From Tillus elongatus (taxonomy: Eukaryota; Arthropoda; Insecta; Coleoptera; Cleridae), in NCBI GenBank assembly GCA_964006375.1, contig OZ023263.1:134210454-134274453 (forward strand): a DNA stretch of 64,000 nt, written 5' to 3'. A program made the position numbers and the translations under genes. This document shows positions 42,061 through 55,597 of this stretch, piece after piece. Below the pieces are notes generated by a model that was not told the origin of the DNA, did no database searches, and saw only the letters and a list, made by a program, of their open reading frames with translations. The first letter of the stretch is position 1, and every line of letters starts with the position of its first letter.

Positions 42061-43611
42061 ACGTATGACGTATGTCCTATAGTAATCCATTGCATTTACT
42101 GTTTTAATAAAAAAGGAACTGCAACTCCTTTGAAACGTTTTTTATTAGTTCAATTTTTTGTTATAAAATTAAATAAAGTCATATATAACTTGTTTTGTGT
42201 TCGACACAGAGATCTTAAATGTCAACCACAATTTTTAAAAACGTTTCTTTCTACGGTTATCAATTCACAAAACCCCAGGCCAAAAAGGGTTAGAATATTG
42301 GCTTCAAAAGTGTAAAATGCGTATCTATAGTAACTATTTGCTAAGTCTCTAAAATACTTTCTATTATTTCTTTTTCAAATTATTAAAATTATTTGAAAAA
42401 TTAATGTATCTTCATTTAAGATTATTCAAATGCCATATACATAGAACACGTTTGGAACTAAGAACGCTGAATGTACGCATCTCAAACACATTCATTTCAA
42501 ATTGGTAGCCATTAATGATTTTTTTTCGAATAGCATTGTTCTAAATGTGAAAAGGTACCTATTTAGCATTCAGCGTCGCTGAATAGAACTCTGATCTTGT
42601 TACTGAATAATAAACGTGTGGTAAATTTTCACAAACTTCATCTTTATAGTTTTTTAGAATAAAATGAGATAAATAAAACATTTATACTACATAATGTGCA
42701 AAAAGCAGGAAGTATTTTAAAATTTCAAACTGTCATTTTTGGACAGGATATCATATTGGCAAGTATCGAATTTCATTGTAAAAAACTTTACTTTTATTGA
42801 GATTAGGAACCAAATAACTTTATACTTAAATATAATGTTCGTTATTGTTTTGAAAGTTAAAATGCTTATTGTGCATTTATTAGATACTTACTTGCCCATA
42901 AAATTTATGCAGCAACTAAAACATTTGGAGTGTCACTTCACCTGAGCAACTCTGAAGAGCTGCTTCTTTTTGGAAAAGCATTCTCGTTTCATGTTTATGC
43001 ACCTTGGGATAATATAGTAAAATCTTTTTGTAGGACACTAACTATTAATTATCTCGTAAATATGTTTAGTAAACCACTCAGTTGTTCTAGTAAACGAATT
43101 AAAAAATATGAAGCATCCCTATACGTTTACTAAACAGATTTCTGCGTACCTAAGTACATTTACCGTTTATTTGGTTCTGCTGGTTATACTTTGAGTCTGC
43201 TATGTGCAGTGCTGATCCGACTTAGTCTTTTGTACTCAATTTATTATTTTTATAAATAACGAAAACAGTTTTTAACTATTTTACTCGACAGTGAAATTGG
43301 TTATCATTTAAATAATAAAAATTAATTAAAACGTATTCTAAACTTTACTAATCGTTGTTGCCTTTACTTGGTGAAACGGTTCCATCCTAAAATGAAGTTA
43401 TTCAGAATATGGCACAAATAACTAGTTTGAACCTAAAAATATTTGGGAATGGACTAATGTACCTAAAACGTAAAACTAATGGCTTGGTTATTGCAACAGC
43501 ACGGGAGGGTAAAACAACAAATGTTTTAAACAATAATTTAAAACAGGTAAACAGCCTGTAAAATCATAATAACAATTTCTTGATAAGTACACTTGAAGAA
43601 CATAAATCACC
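42061..43611. other. AT-rich stretch without recognised feature
   Basis: Frames of 60-70 codons only, none with a motif. No repeats shared with the rest of the window were noticed. Confidence 0.4.
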
Positions 43612-44144
43612 ACAACACATTTTTTAAAGAGCTGACGATCGTTACACTAACAAAGTTAGTTATGAAAAATTCCTCACTACTTTACTACTAACATCGCCTT
43701 TTATACTGAATCTTAGGTAAAGCACGTTGAGACGAAATCGCAGGCAAATTCTTCAGTATATTGTATTTTAATTGCCGGACGAGGTTTTTGAACTTCATTT
43801 ATCACTTTGCTTGACAGGTTTCGGAATGTTTATCTGCATCAAAGACAGAGCGCAAACAGAGGACTACAAACCAGTAGCGGAGCTCGGGTTAAGGAACTTT
43901 TTTTATTACCCTAGAACTAAAAATACTTTCGTACGCATCGAGCTCTGCTGACCGTCTAACATTTTTGGTAAGTTTCACATTTTCTTTATCAATGTGGTGG
44001 TTATTATCCCAAATATGTTGTGGCAGGCATGACTTCTCCACACTACCGAATATAAGCTGTGCCAGATGTCCACAAAATCTAGCCTGAATGGTTCTCTTAG
44101 TCTGCCCAACGTATCTAAGATTACAATATTTACAACACACATTA
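43612..44144 (-). pseudogene. PLE 3' fragment with GIY-YIG domain (minus arm)
   Basis: The 83-residue frame 44140-43889 reads CKYCNLRYVGQTKRTIQARF, the YVG half of a GIY-YIG nuclease, and ends with ELDAYESIFSSR. The rest to 43612 is 3' untranslated. It is an inverted partner of 44400-44850. Confidence 0.75.
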
Positions 44145-44850
44145 ATGAATCCGGAAATGCGTTATATATCGGATTGCTTAGTGGAAAAAATAATTAATAG
44201 ACGCAGAAAAAAGAAAATGTTAGCGGAATGCACGACATTCAGAAAAGATAAAATAGAGAAACAAATTGTTTGCCTACCTTTTGAACTGCGTATCACAAGA
44301 GGTCTCAAGAGCATTTTTAAGCTAACTTTGTCGACAAAAAATCATTTAAGAAATTTGTTAAGTAATACCAAAGATATAGCCACTGAAATGTCGGGTATCT
44401 ATGAGAGGTTGTAAATATTGTAATTTTAGATACATGGGGCAGACTAAAAGAACGATTGAGACTATATTTCCTGAACAACTGGCACAGCTGAGATACGATA
44501 GTGTGGACAAGTCATATGTGGCACAACATATTTGTGATAATGACCACTACATTGATAAAGAAAACTTGAAACTGTTGAGCTAGATGCGTACGTGAGTATT
44601 TATATTTCTAGGGCAATAATGATGCAGATAAACATTCCGAACCTTGTCAGGTAAAGTGATAAAGGAAGTTCAAAAACCTCTTCCGACAATTAAAATACAA
44701 TACGCTGAAGAATTTGCCTGCGATTTAATCTCCCTCTCGGTATCGTTCTTTACCTAAGATTCAGTATAAAAGGTGATGTTAGTAGTAAAGTAGTTAGAAT
44801 TAACTTTGGCAGTGAAACGATCGCCAGGTCATTAAAAAGATGTGTTGTGG
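44145..44850 (+). pseudogene. PLE 3' fragment with GIY-YIG domain (plus arm)
   Basis: Plus-strand text runs from the RT-endonuclease connection (FELRITRGLKSIFKLTL, LLSNTKDIATEMSGIYE) into CKYCNFRYMGQTKRTIETIF. It then has a deletion and frame change near 44575 (ELDAYVSIYISRA) and the same 3' untranslated text as the minus arm (GATGTTAGTAGTAAAGTAGT). The two arms meet head to head near 44145. This PLE type differs from the one at 4561. Confidence 0.75.
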
Positions 44851-44854
44851 CGAT

Positions 44855-47800
44855 TTGGGTCGTTAGTGCTTTCAAGAAAAACAAACATTTTCGTTGGTGC
44901 TCTAATACGAAAGTAGATATACAAGTGGGGAGCAACTTGACGCATGATTTTTTTTCCAAATATGGTGTGAATGATATCAATCGACAGCAAATCGTTAGTA
45001 CTTCACAGAAACACTTTTTTTTTGTTAGTGGTCAAATACTTTATAAAAAACAAATGTAGTTCCATCGGCTGAAAATTACCTTTTTTGGTTCATAAAATAC
45101 ACATTTTTTGTATGACTCGTTGGTTAGTGCATCGTAGGTGCTTTCGAGAACAACAAAATTTTTCAATAGTGCTCTAATACAAAAGGAGATATACCAGAAA
45201 AACCGGTGAGGGGGTCCAACTTGACCCTTTTTCTGAAAATTAAGTGTAAGTGGTATCATTTCATTTCAAATCGCAGAAACAGAAAATTGTTTGTTAGTGC
45301 TCGAATACTTTAGAAAAAACAAACGTATTTCGGTCGGGGTAAAAACTATCTAAACTAAGGTTTATTATAATAAACATTATAATTTCTTAGCCTGTTGAAA
45401 ATGGCTTTAAAACAGGACCCAAAACGTCGAGTTTTAACTGATTCTAGATTTATCATAAATCAAAATAAAAACCTTAAAAAAATCATGCGACAAGTCCACC
45501 CCCCCCCCCCAGTTTTTCTGGCATATGTCCTTTTGTATTAGAGGACTAACAAAAAAAATTGTTTTTCTCGAAAGCACTAACGATATACTAAGCAACGAGA
45601 CATACAAGAAATGTGTCTTTTGTGAACTAAAAAAGATAGTTTTCACCCCGACGGAAATTTTTTTGTTTGAACACGTTTGTTTTTCCTAAAGTATTCAAGC
45701 ACCAACAAAAATGTTGTGTTTCTCCGAAGCACTAACGATTTGCTATTGAATAATACCACTTACACTTAATTTGCAAAAAAAAAATCATGCGTCAAGTTGC
45801 CCCCCACGGTTTATCTGGTATATCTTCTTTTGTATTAGAGCACTAACGAAAATTTTTGTTTTTCTCGAAAGCACTAACGATGCAGGAACCAGCGTGTCAT
45901 AGAGAAAATGTGTATTTTATCAACAAAAAAAAAGTTTTGAAGTCCACGGGACATCGACAGAAAAACAACATTTTTTTGTTAGTGCTTAAATACTTAAGAA
46001 AAAACAAACATTTTTCCGTCGGGGTGAAGACTATCTTTTTTAGTTCATTATATACACATTTTTTGTATGACTCGTTGGTTAGTGCATCGTTAGTGCTTTG
46101 GAGAAAAATAAAAATTTTCGTTGGTGCTCTCATACAAAAGGAGGTATACCAGAAAAACTGTGGCGAAGAGGCAACTTGACGCATGATTTTTTGCAAATAA
46201 GGTGTGAATTATATCAATCGATAGCAAATTGTTAGTGCTTCTGAGAAACACAAACATTTTTGTTAGTGCTCAAATATTTTAGAAAAAACAGTCGATGTCC
46301 CTTGGACTTGAAAACTTTTTTTTTTCGTTGATAAAATTTACATTTTCTCTATCACTCGCTGGTTAGTGCATAGTTAGTGCTTTCAAGAAAAACAAACATT
46401 TTCGTTAGAGCTCTAATACGAAAGAAGATATACCAGTGGGGGGCAACTTGACGCATGATTTTTTTACAAATAAGGTGTGAATGATATCAATCGATAGCAA
46501 ATCGTTAGTACTTCACAGAAACACATTTTTTTTTGTTAGTGGTCAAATACTTATAAAAAACAAATGTAGTTCCGTCGGCTGAAAATTACCTTTTTTGGTT
46601 CATAAAATACACATTTTTTGTATGACTCGTTGGTTAGTGCATCGTAGGTGCTTTCGAGAACAACAAAAATTTTCTATAGTGCTCTAATACAAAAGGAGAT
46701 ATATCAGAAAAAACCTTTTTTTTTTGCAAATTAATTGTAAGTGGTATCATTTCATTTCAATCGTTAATACTTCGCAGAAACACAACATTTTTTATTAGTG
46801 CTCGAATACTTTAGAAAAAACAAACGTATTTCCGTCGGGGTAAAAACTATCTAAACTAAGGTTTATTATAATAAACATTATAATTTCTTAGCCTGTTGAA
46901 AATGGCTTTAAAACAGGACCCAAAACGTCGAGCTTTAACTGATCCTAGATTTATCATAAGTCAGAATAAAAACCTTAAAAAACTTATGCGACAAGTTCTC
47001 CCCCCCCCCAGTTTTTTTGGCTTTGTATTAGAGGACTAACAAAATTTTTTGTTTTTTTCGAAAGCACTAACGATATACTAAGCAACGAGACATACAAAAA
47101 ATGTGTCTTTTATGAACTATTCACCCCGACGGAAAAATTCTTGTTTGAACACGTTTGTTTTTCCTAAAGTATTCAAGCACTAACAAAAAATGTTGTGTTT
47201 CTACGAAGCACTAACGATTTGCTATTGAATAATACCACTCACACCTAATTTGCAAAAAAATCATGCGTCAAGTTGCCCCCCACAGTTTTTCTGGTATATC
47301 TTCTTTTGTATTAGAGCACTAACGAAAACTTTTGTTTTTCTCGAAAGCACTAACGATGCACTAACCAGCGAGTCATAGAGAAAATGTGTATTTTATCAAC
47401 GCAAAAAAAGTTTTGAAGTCCATGGGACAGCGACTGTTTTTTCTAAAGTATTTGAGCACTAACAAAAAATTTTGTGTTTCTCAGAAGCACTACCGATTTG
47501 CTATCGATTGATATCATCCACACCTTATTTCCAAAAAACATGCGTCAAGTTGGCCCACCCCCACAGTGTTTTTGGCATATCTCCTTTTGTATTAGAGCAC
47601 TAACGAAATTATCTATTTTTCTCGCAAGCAATACGGATACACTAACCAACTAGTCAAACAAAAAATGTGTGTTTCATGAACTAAAAAAGATAGTCTCCAC
47701 CTAAAGTATTTAAGCACTAACAAAAAATGTTGTGTTTCTACGAAGCACTAACGATACCACTTACAGTCAATTTGCAAAAAATCATGCGTAAAGTTAACCC

Positions 47801-47940
47801 CTCCCCAAGGTTTTTTGCTGTATCTCTGTTTGTATTGAAGCACTAACGAAATTTTTTGTGCACTAAAGAGCACTAACGATGCACTAACTGGTAGTTTACC
47901 CAATTACAATAAATTGTAAATGGGGGGGGGGGGGGGGGGT
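44855..47940. repeat. Satellite of about 280-bp units in alternating orientation
   Basis: The motif GTTAGTGCT and its inverse AGCACTAAC recur dozens of times with AACTTGACGCATGATTTTTT, GGAGATATACCAG, TGTATGACTCGTTGGTTAGTGC and their complements. Blocks in plus orientation (44867-45350, 45950-46850) alternate with inverted blocks (45430-45900, 46985-47900). Two junctions (45360-45430 and 46860-46930) share an identical TTATTATAATAAACATTATAA palindrome and AATGGCTTTAAAACAGGACC. The array ends at a run of about 18 G (47922-47939). Confidence 0.8.
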
Positions 47941-48415
47941 CACCTTGACGCACGTTAAACACACGAATATCAAGGATATTTTAAGTTGGCGCCAAATTAA
48001 TAAGAAATCTGCTAACAATGTGTACTAGTAAATTAATAATGAAACAGTTTATTTCCTCTAATCATCAAGTTTACCAACTGAGTTAATTTTATATTATACC
48101 TTTCAAATCTTTTTATGTGTACCCGTATATATTTCAGTAGAAGTTTTGGTATTATATGGCTGTCGGCTGTAAACAATCATATATTCAAAACTATTAAATT
48201 TATATTGGATATTTTTTACCGTTTTTTAGACTCTCCAAATTTTTAAATTATTAGGTAGGTCATATTTTTTAATTTTATGTCAATAAGTTAGCTCTCATTT
48301 TGCGTAATGGGTCAAGTCTTAATTCCATTATCGTAATGTTAAATTACAGTAGGTACTACCACACACCCTCTAATCACATTTATCACTTTATCAATACCAA
48401 CATATAATAAAATCG
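47941..48415. other. AT-rich spacer
   Basis: No feature seen. Confidence 0.4.
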
Positions 48416-49108
48416 TATATTTCTACATCGAATAAAGTTATTTCGAGAAAAATTTGCAGATAACTAAATGTACGATTCCGAAGTCATCGTTTCCATAATT
48501 TTTATTTACTAGTTTTGTTCAATGCGTAGTGCGAAAAAAAATACTTTACATTTTTATTCTATTTTACGGGAATGCAGTGGAAAATGTATGTAACCGTAAA
48601 CAAATCGTGAAGGAACAAAGTCTTAAGCAAAAGCTAGTCTCTAATATAGAGTAGTAAAGTAAACGTTGAAAAGATAGTAGATATATAAGTGTATTGGTTT
48701 TAACGCAACCCATCGTACCAACAGACCTCCGTTTTTTGTAACTAAAGGACCTGTTTCCAGCCAACTCTCTCACACACTAACCTACAACAGACCTCCGTGC
48801 ACTGTTGCAATATTTCTGAGGCGTATTGGTATGTAAAATACTCGGAGGAAAAGCCTACTGGGCCATCGTACGAAGTGTATATGTGTATTACACGGTGACG
48901 CCACCTGTTAGAGGTACCGTGAACTGGTTTGTGTAACTGTATATGTATAACATGTCAAACGGCCTCCGACCAAAAATTTGGAATTCACCTTTTAATGATT
49001 AATAGATCATGATTTAGTCGTTATACACATGGATACGTATTGGCCTCCGATTTTGGAGGCGAGTTCTTTGAACGCGTATATATTTTGGAGGCGTATAAGA
49101 CATAATGC

Positions 49109-49183
<75 letters not shown>

Positions 49184-49261
49184 TAAATTAAACTCCCAAT
49201 ATAATGAACAGTTAAAATACCTACATAACATTTACGTTATACAAGTTGTCTATCACCACTT
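48416..49261. repeat. Tandem duplication, unit 1 (about 845 bp)
   Basis: It starts TATATTTCTACATCGAATAA and matches the next unit almost base for base, including CAACAGACCTCCG, ATCATGATTTAGTCGTTATA and the TA tract at 49112-49180. It carries about 30 extra bases (near 49060-49090). The 69-codon minus frame conserved in both units has no motif and is not called. Confidence 0.9.
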
Positions 49262-50106
<845 letters not shown>

Positions 50107-50730
50107 CTAATTTTATATAACTGAAACATTGTTAAACAATAACATATACTTCCTATGCCCTGGTGGTTTAACATGCCTTTTATGGCATTTGGTTGGTTGA
50201 CGATGTTTCAACAGGCAGTCGATCTCTTCTAACAGGAAATCCCCAATTGATTTTCTTTATTTGACACAACCTTGTGTCTCAAGTGAAGATTTGAGCAAAT
50301 TTTGTTTTCTTGTTTTATAGAACAACAAAATGCAACTGACATTTGGTTAACACTGTTTACTGACTTTTATTTTACGCACTACTTTATAGTTTAAAACAAA
50401 TTTCTTTTTTTATTATTAGTGTGCACTTTTTTTTGTTTATCTGTTATGTATCACCAATACATTGTATCACAGGGTTTTCTATCTAACAATGAACATAATT
50501 CACTTTATTTTATTTACTGTTAAGGATTTATTGACTTTTTTTAGTCAAATTTGCGTCTTTTTACTATACATGGTATCACAGGGACTTCTTATGTATATGT
50601 AAAACTGTTCGATTCCCCAGTGTCCAAAGATTAACTACTATTTATAGACAATGATTCCATTTTTCAACACCAACTACATTTATCCGTGTATAAATAAACG
50701 AGAGTCAAAAATTATGTTGTATAAATAGTT
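50107..50730. other. AT-rich spacer
   Basis: No feature recognised. Confidence 0.4.
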
Positions 50731-52300
50731 TAGTTTAGTTTAGTTTAGTTTATTAATCACCTGTGGGTACATTATATATGAGGTACGTCAAATAAAGTAC
50801 AATGCAACATTTGGTCAGAATATAAAAAATAAAAAACAAAGTGTAAAACAAACAATAAAAACACACACATTAAAAACAGACAAAAAAGACAACTGCCCCT
50901 ATTAAAACCACTATAGGACGATCGCAGCCACAAAATGTCACCAAGTTATTTGTCTACAGCAGGCATCATCGTCGAGTTGCTGCCAAGTCAGCCCTGAACT
51001 CATCTATCGTGTAAAATCCGTCCTCCAGAAGAAGATCCTCTATATTTCTTTTAAATTGTTTAAGTGTATCTACATCTTTACACCCTCCGATAGCATATTG
51101 TATATGTTTTTCCTTAAGTACGCGGGTGTTTTTTTATACTTAGTATAAGCAAACTTATTAACTGCCGATTGGTTTCTATACCTAGTTTCATAGTTGTGAT
51201 AATCTCCCACTGATGTGTTCTGATCTTTGTTGATATGAACGTAGCACAACAACGTATACAAATAAGTCCCCGTGAAAGTAAGAATACGCTTGCTTAGAAA
51301 ACATTTCCGACACGACTCCAGTCGCCTTATCCCAAACATTTTACGTATAATACGCTTCTGGCACATAAACACTCTGAAGCCCTCAGCGTCGCCATGTATA
51401 ATATTGTAATTTACAACTAAATATACCAACGCATAATATACATCCAATAACTTATTTTCAAACAAAAGATCCTTTACTAAAGAAATTACAAAATACGCCT
51501 TATTCAACTTACTACACACCAAGTCAATGTGCTCGCTAAATTGCAAAGAAGAATCCAGCCTGAGTCCTAAAAACATCGCTGTCTCGGAAAAAACAAATTC
51601 AGATTTACCGCAACAGCGTTATAACCAGCGTTGCTTGTGAAAAATTCATGCAAGTTGTCTTAGCTATATTTAAAATTAAATGATTAATTTCACAGCACTC
51701 ACTGAACTCCTCTATTAAGGTTATTATTTTCGATTTAAGAACCTCCGGGTCAAAATATGTCAATATAATAGACATATCGTCTGCCTACATAAACAACCGA
51801 CCCTGCGTTATGTAAGTGGCAGATCGTTCACATATAATATTAAAATAAGCGGTCCAAGAACCCCGCCCTGTTGTGTTTCAAGTGAAATGTCAAAGTCCTC
51901 AGGGTAGTCGTCCTACATTTTAATTTTGACCTTCCTATCGGTCATGTAAGATATAAACCAATCATTTATAATACCTCTAATACATATGGCATTGAGCTTC
52001 TGAGATATAAAAGTCATGTTTATAGTGTCAAATGCACTGGAAAGATAAAAAAACGTGTTCCCGTTTGTTAAGAGCCTCCTGTATATGCTGCATCAAATGG
52101 TCGGTTGCCATCTCGGTCGAACCTGCCTCCAAAAGCCATACTGATTTTCACACAGTAGGTTGTTTGCTTCACAAAAGTACATTACCTGATCACAGACTGG
52201 CTGTTCTATTATCTTTGAAAAAGGGCTTGCACACGAAATAAAGCGGCAGTTCTCGGGATTATGGAGATCACCTTTTTTGTGAACAGGGACTGACTTATTT
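50731..52300 (-). pseudogene. 3' half of a Jockey/CR1-like LINE reverse transcriptase
   Basis: The minus strand starts in the RT entry (VPVHKKGDLHNPENCRFISCASPFSKI, CENQYGF, 52270-52120), passes a broken palm region with a stop-laden YADD-like area (near 51780), and ends with an open 168-residue thumb frame (51576-51070, FLGLRLDSSLQFSEHIDLVC, CQKRIIRKMFGIR). A (TTTAG)n run at 50728-50752 marks the 3' end, as in CR1-like elements with short repeat tails. The 5' side is cut by RepTA copy C. Confidence 0.8.
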
Positions 52301-52408
52301 TCTTTAAAAGAAATCACTAATGGGGAGATACCGACTTTTAAATTTTGAAAAAAATTCTTCAAATGAAGGCAAACTAGGACCATTATAACCCATATCTGGG
52401 GTAAGTTT

Positions 52409-52410
<2 letters not shown>

Positions 52411-52488
<78 letters not shown>
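52411..52488. repeat. (TA)n microsatellite
   Basis: A TA tract left of family E in RepTA copy C. Confidence 0.97.
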
Positions 52489-52493
<5 letters not shown>

Positions 52494-52499
52494 GGGGGT

Positions 52500-52873
52500 G
52501 GGGTGTTAATGTGTGTCTGCATATATTATATTATTATGCCCCAGGTAATGAACGACGTTTAGGGTGCTAATTATATTATTATTGTTTCTATTAGAGTTTT
52601 GTTTCACTTATTATTTTTAATTTGTATAGAATGAAATGAAAGGAAATGGAATAGAATAACAAACAAAAATTAAAAATCCTGTTTTTTTATATTATTTCAA
52701 TAATAATAAAAATCCTGTTTGTTGTTTGCATACGAAAATGCAGAAAAATGTATGTATTTAATTTGAGGACCGTAATCCACCTTTATTTAGTTCTCCCTAT
52801 TGATGTTTAGTTTTAAATTGTTGAACGGCACTACATTTTCTGAATGTTTTCTATTGCCATCTAAAATTTACCT

Positions 52874-52875
<2 letters not shown>
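52500..52875. repeat. Dispersed repeat family E, copy 2
   Basis: It matches 30260-30610 with small gaps. TA tracts lie on both sides, so it probably went into a (TA)n target. Confidence 0.7.

Positions 52876-52878
<3 letters not shown>

Positions 52879-52954
<76 letters not shown>
52879..52954. repeat. (TA)n microsatellite
   Basis: A TA tract right of family E. Confidence 0.97.
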
Positions 52955-52958
<4 letters not shown>

Positions 52959-53485
52959 GTGTGTGTATGTATCACACCGATAACTCAAAAAATAATAGGC
53001 CGACTTTGATCAAATTTGGAGGGTGCCTTTCTTTTGCAAGTGGCTTGGATAAGTTCGTTAGCCAGGAAAATCGGCCCAGGTTTTCCTGGAAAAGTTTGTG
53101 TTTTGGAACAAATCTTTATCCCCGGAGATAACAAAGTAATGGCAACAAAATTTGGTAAGCATGTTTGTATTATAAAAAGTAACCCACGTACCAAAATTTA
53201 GGTCATTAAATGCCTCAAATTTTAATAACTCAATTTGCTATTATTAACCTAAGGTTTCTTGGCTCGGAAACCAGTTTTCTCGGAAACATTTTAAGTTTAT
53301 TTTCGGAAAATTTTTGTACAGTTTCAAACAATAAATTTTGATCAAATATGGTACATTGTTTCTACTGCATAGGCTATACCGGTAACCAGATTGATGCCTG
53401 CTTGCATTAAAGTAACATATCTGCTATCAAAAACATTTTTTTGAAAATTCACTTCCATAACGGACTGCTGCGTCCAGAATTTTAG

Positions 53486-54889
53486 CTTAATGGAAAATTC
53501 TGCGGATTCTAATGATGTGTTTAGGATGCTACTAAAATAGGTATCTGTTGCCAACAATGCCTTACAACATTTACCGGTACCTCGTCTAAACTTGCAGATA
53601 GCTTGTTTTTCAATGATAACATTTTTCAACATTGCCTTGTAACACCGAATTAAAGTAAAACGATTTGGTAGCAAAATTTTGCTGTCGTGCATGGGCGGGG
53701 TAAATTATTAGATGATTTTTTCCATTAAGTGATGCGATACTTCTGAAGAAAGATGGCTAGCGCAAGTCGCCACGACATCCCTTGGTTCACTGTATGTCTG
53801 ATCGCGCACCGTTAAAAAATGCCACTGTTTTTTGCTTTGTTTCTTCCCTATTTTGTGTTCACATTTTTCCAAATTGTTTTCACTTTAGAATTGGATTCCA
53901 ACATTATCTTAGAAAAATGTTCCTTATTATGTAAATTTATTTTTAAGTTAAGGTTGTTTTTGCGGGACCTATACAATTCATTCCCAGCTTTTTAATGAAA
54001 CTCTCCGCCGAATCGCTTTCTAAGCACATTTAAATCCCTAAGCCGCTCACTGTCATCTTTCACCTCTGCTGGAAATCTAAACAAATATGCTTCCCCGGAG
54101 ACCGCAGCTGGACTTCTGTAGCTCTTAGGAAAGGCAACATTAAAACAGTAGTAAAAGTCCTGCCAAAAAATGTCTAACATGTTCACGTTTTTTATATGAT
54201 CTAATGCAGATTTGGCTACGTTTTCATTCAAAAATTGCTTTTAATTCTTCGCCATTTTCTTATTTCTTACGTCAGAAAACTTTATTTTCGGCTTGGTAGA
54301 TTTATGTTTGATTACTTCTTATTTTTTCTTTAATACCTTAATAACTGATCAAGTAAATACGTGAATGTATTTGCAAGTTCATTTGCGTAGTAATAAATAA
54401 GGGATATTAAAAGAAAATGAGATTTTTACATTTTATTTCTTGTAGTTAAAAAATACTTCTGGATACCCGTCTATAATCTCCTGAACTGTTATTATTATTC
54501 TTGTTGTTAATGTGGTAATAATAAATTTAAAACCAGGTCACTAAAACGTTGTAAATAAGAGATGTGCATGTACCAACAAATTCATGTATCTGCCAATTTT
54601 GTTAACTCGGAAATATCTCCAAACCGCCGAGGGAAAAATGATTTAATGCAATAAATAAGCTCCTCTTATTTTTTAGGGAAGTCAAAAATGTAATAATATA
54701 TACGGTGTTCTTAGCAAAATAAAAAGTCGATATGAACTTCCTATGAAACCAAAAGTGTTACAATTTAGAAAATATTTTGGATGAACTCGGTGATGAATAA
54801 GGCGTGTGTGCAAAATAATTATTTAATTTATATTACTTATTCGTGTATAAATAGACGAGTGTAAAAAAATATCTTGCATAAATAAGATG
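53486..54889. other. Spacer, no recognised feature
   Basis: Two minus-strand frames (53692-53342 and 54231-53992) have mixed composition but no domain I recognise. The first overlaps the RepTA end. I do not call them as genes. Confidence 0.4.
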
Positions 54890-55331
54890 ATTTTAGTTAA
54901 TTTTCATAGAAAACGCAAAAAATAAGGGCCAATTTTAATGAACTTTGACAGATATCATCCCTTTGTTGGCTTGGATAAATTCGCTTGCCAGAAAAATCCA
55001 ACTGGCTTTCCAGAAAAATGTTGAGTCTTCTTTTGGAAAAGTTTGTTTTTTGAAAATTACAAAGCTATGGCAACCAAATTTAGCCCGCGGGCTTCTATTA
55101 TAGAAGTAAAATACATACTAAAATTTAGATCCATAAGTAAAAAGGAAAAAAGTTATAAGCATTTCAAGAAAAAGGAGGGCCCAAGACCAAAATGTTTGTG
55201 TGCTAAACAAAATTTATAAAATATTACATACATATATGATTTCTCTTGGCGCATACATAATTTTAGTTGAAAAAAGCGTACACCATTTCTATGAAATTTT
55301 GCCAGCATAACGCACTTGCTTCGTCTAGACT
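54890..55331 (+). mobile_element. Diverged RepTA copy (right part)
   Basis: GGGCCAATTTTAATGAACTTT, GGCTTGGATAAATTCGCTTG and the terminal CATAACGCACTTGCTTCGTC are old versions of copy B text. The hairpin end and (TA)n are not present. Confidence 0.6.
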
Positions 55332-55387
55332 TTTTATAGCAACAAAGCTAACAATCCTAATTGTATGTCAGGAAATATATAAAAAAA

Positions 55388-55480
55388 GTTCGGGACGCAG
55401 CAGGTGCATTATGGTAGTGAATTTTCATTAAATGCTTCAAATTTGAATAACCCAATTCCTATAAACTTAGAAAGTTGAAT
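55388..55480 (+). mobile_element. RepTA module fragment
   Basis: The left inverted repeat of the module (GGGACGCAGCAGGTGCATTA) and 60 further bases, cut off by the R1-type LINE. Confidence 0.65.
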
Positions 55481-55597
55481 TTTGGTATGTGGTAAGGTCT
55501 TTTCCACCAGGGGGCGGCAGCGTCCGCGGACTCTGGAGGTCTCACTACCGACGTAGATACGGGGGATCAGGGGGTTTCTTCGGCCACAGACCTGTCC

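Larger units (their letters stand above)
52301..53485 (+). mobile_element. RepTA copy C, with family E in its (TA)n tract
   Basis: The first part (52301-52410, AATCACTAATGGGGAGATACC, CATATCTGGGGTAAG) and the second part (52955-53485, CACCGATAACTCAAAAAATA, CTTGGATAAGTTCGTTAGCC, the module ending CTGCGTCCAGAATT) match copy B. Between them is TA - family E (about 52500-52875) - TA. Confidence 0.7.

Noticed and set aside
44855..47940. CRISPR-like array
   Set aside because: Units are about 280 bp, diverged and in both orientations, with no short identical repeats and unique spacers; the DNA is eukaryotic.
48564..48773. 69-codon minus-strand frame, identical at 49408-49617
   Set aside because: Conservation is explained by the recent tandem duplication; no recognisable motif.
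53992..54231. 79-codon minus-strand frame as a possible host exon
   Set aside because: It has no convincing splice context or known domain; length is near chance expectation.
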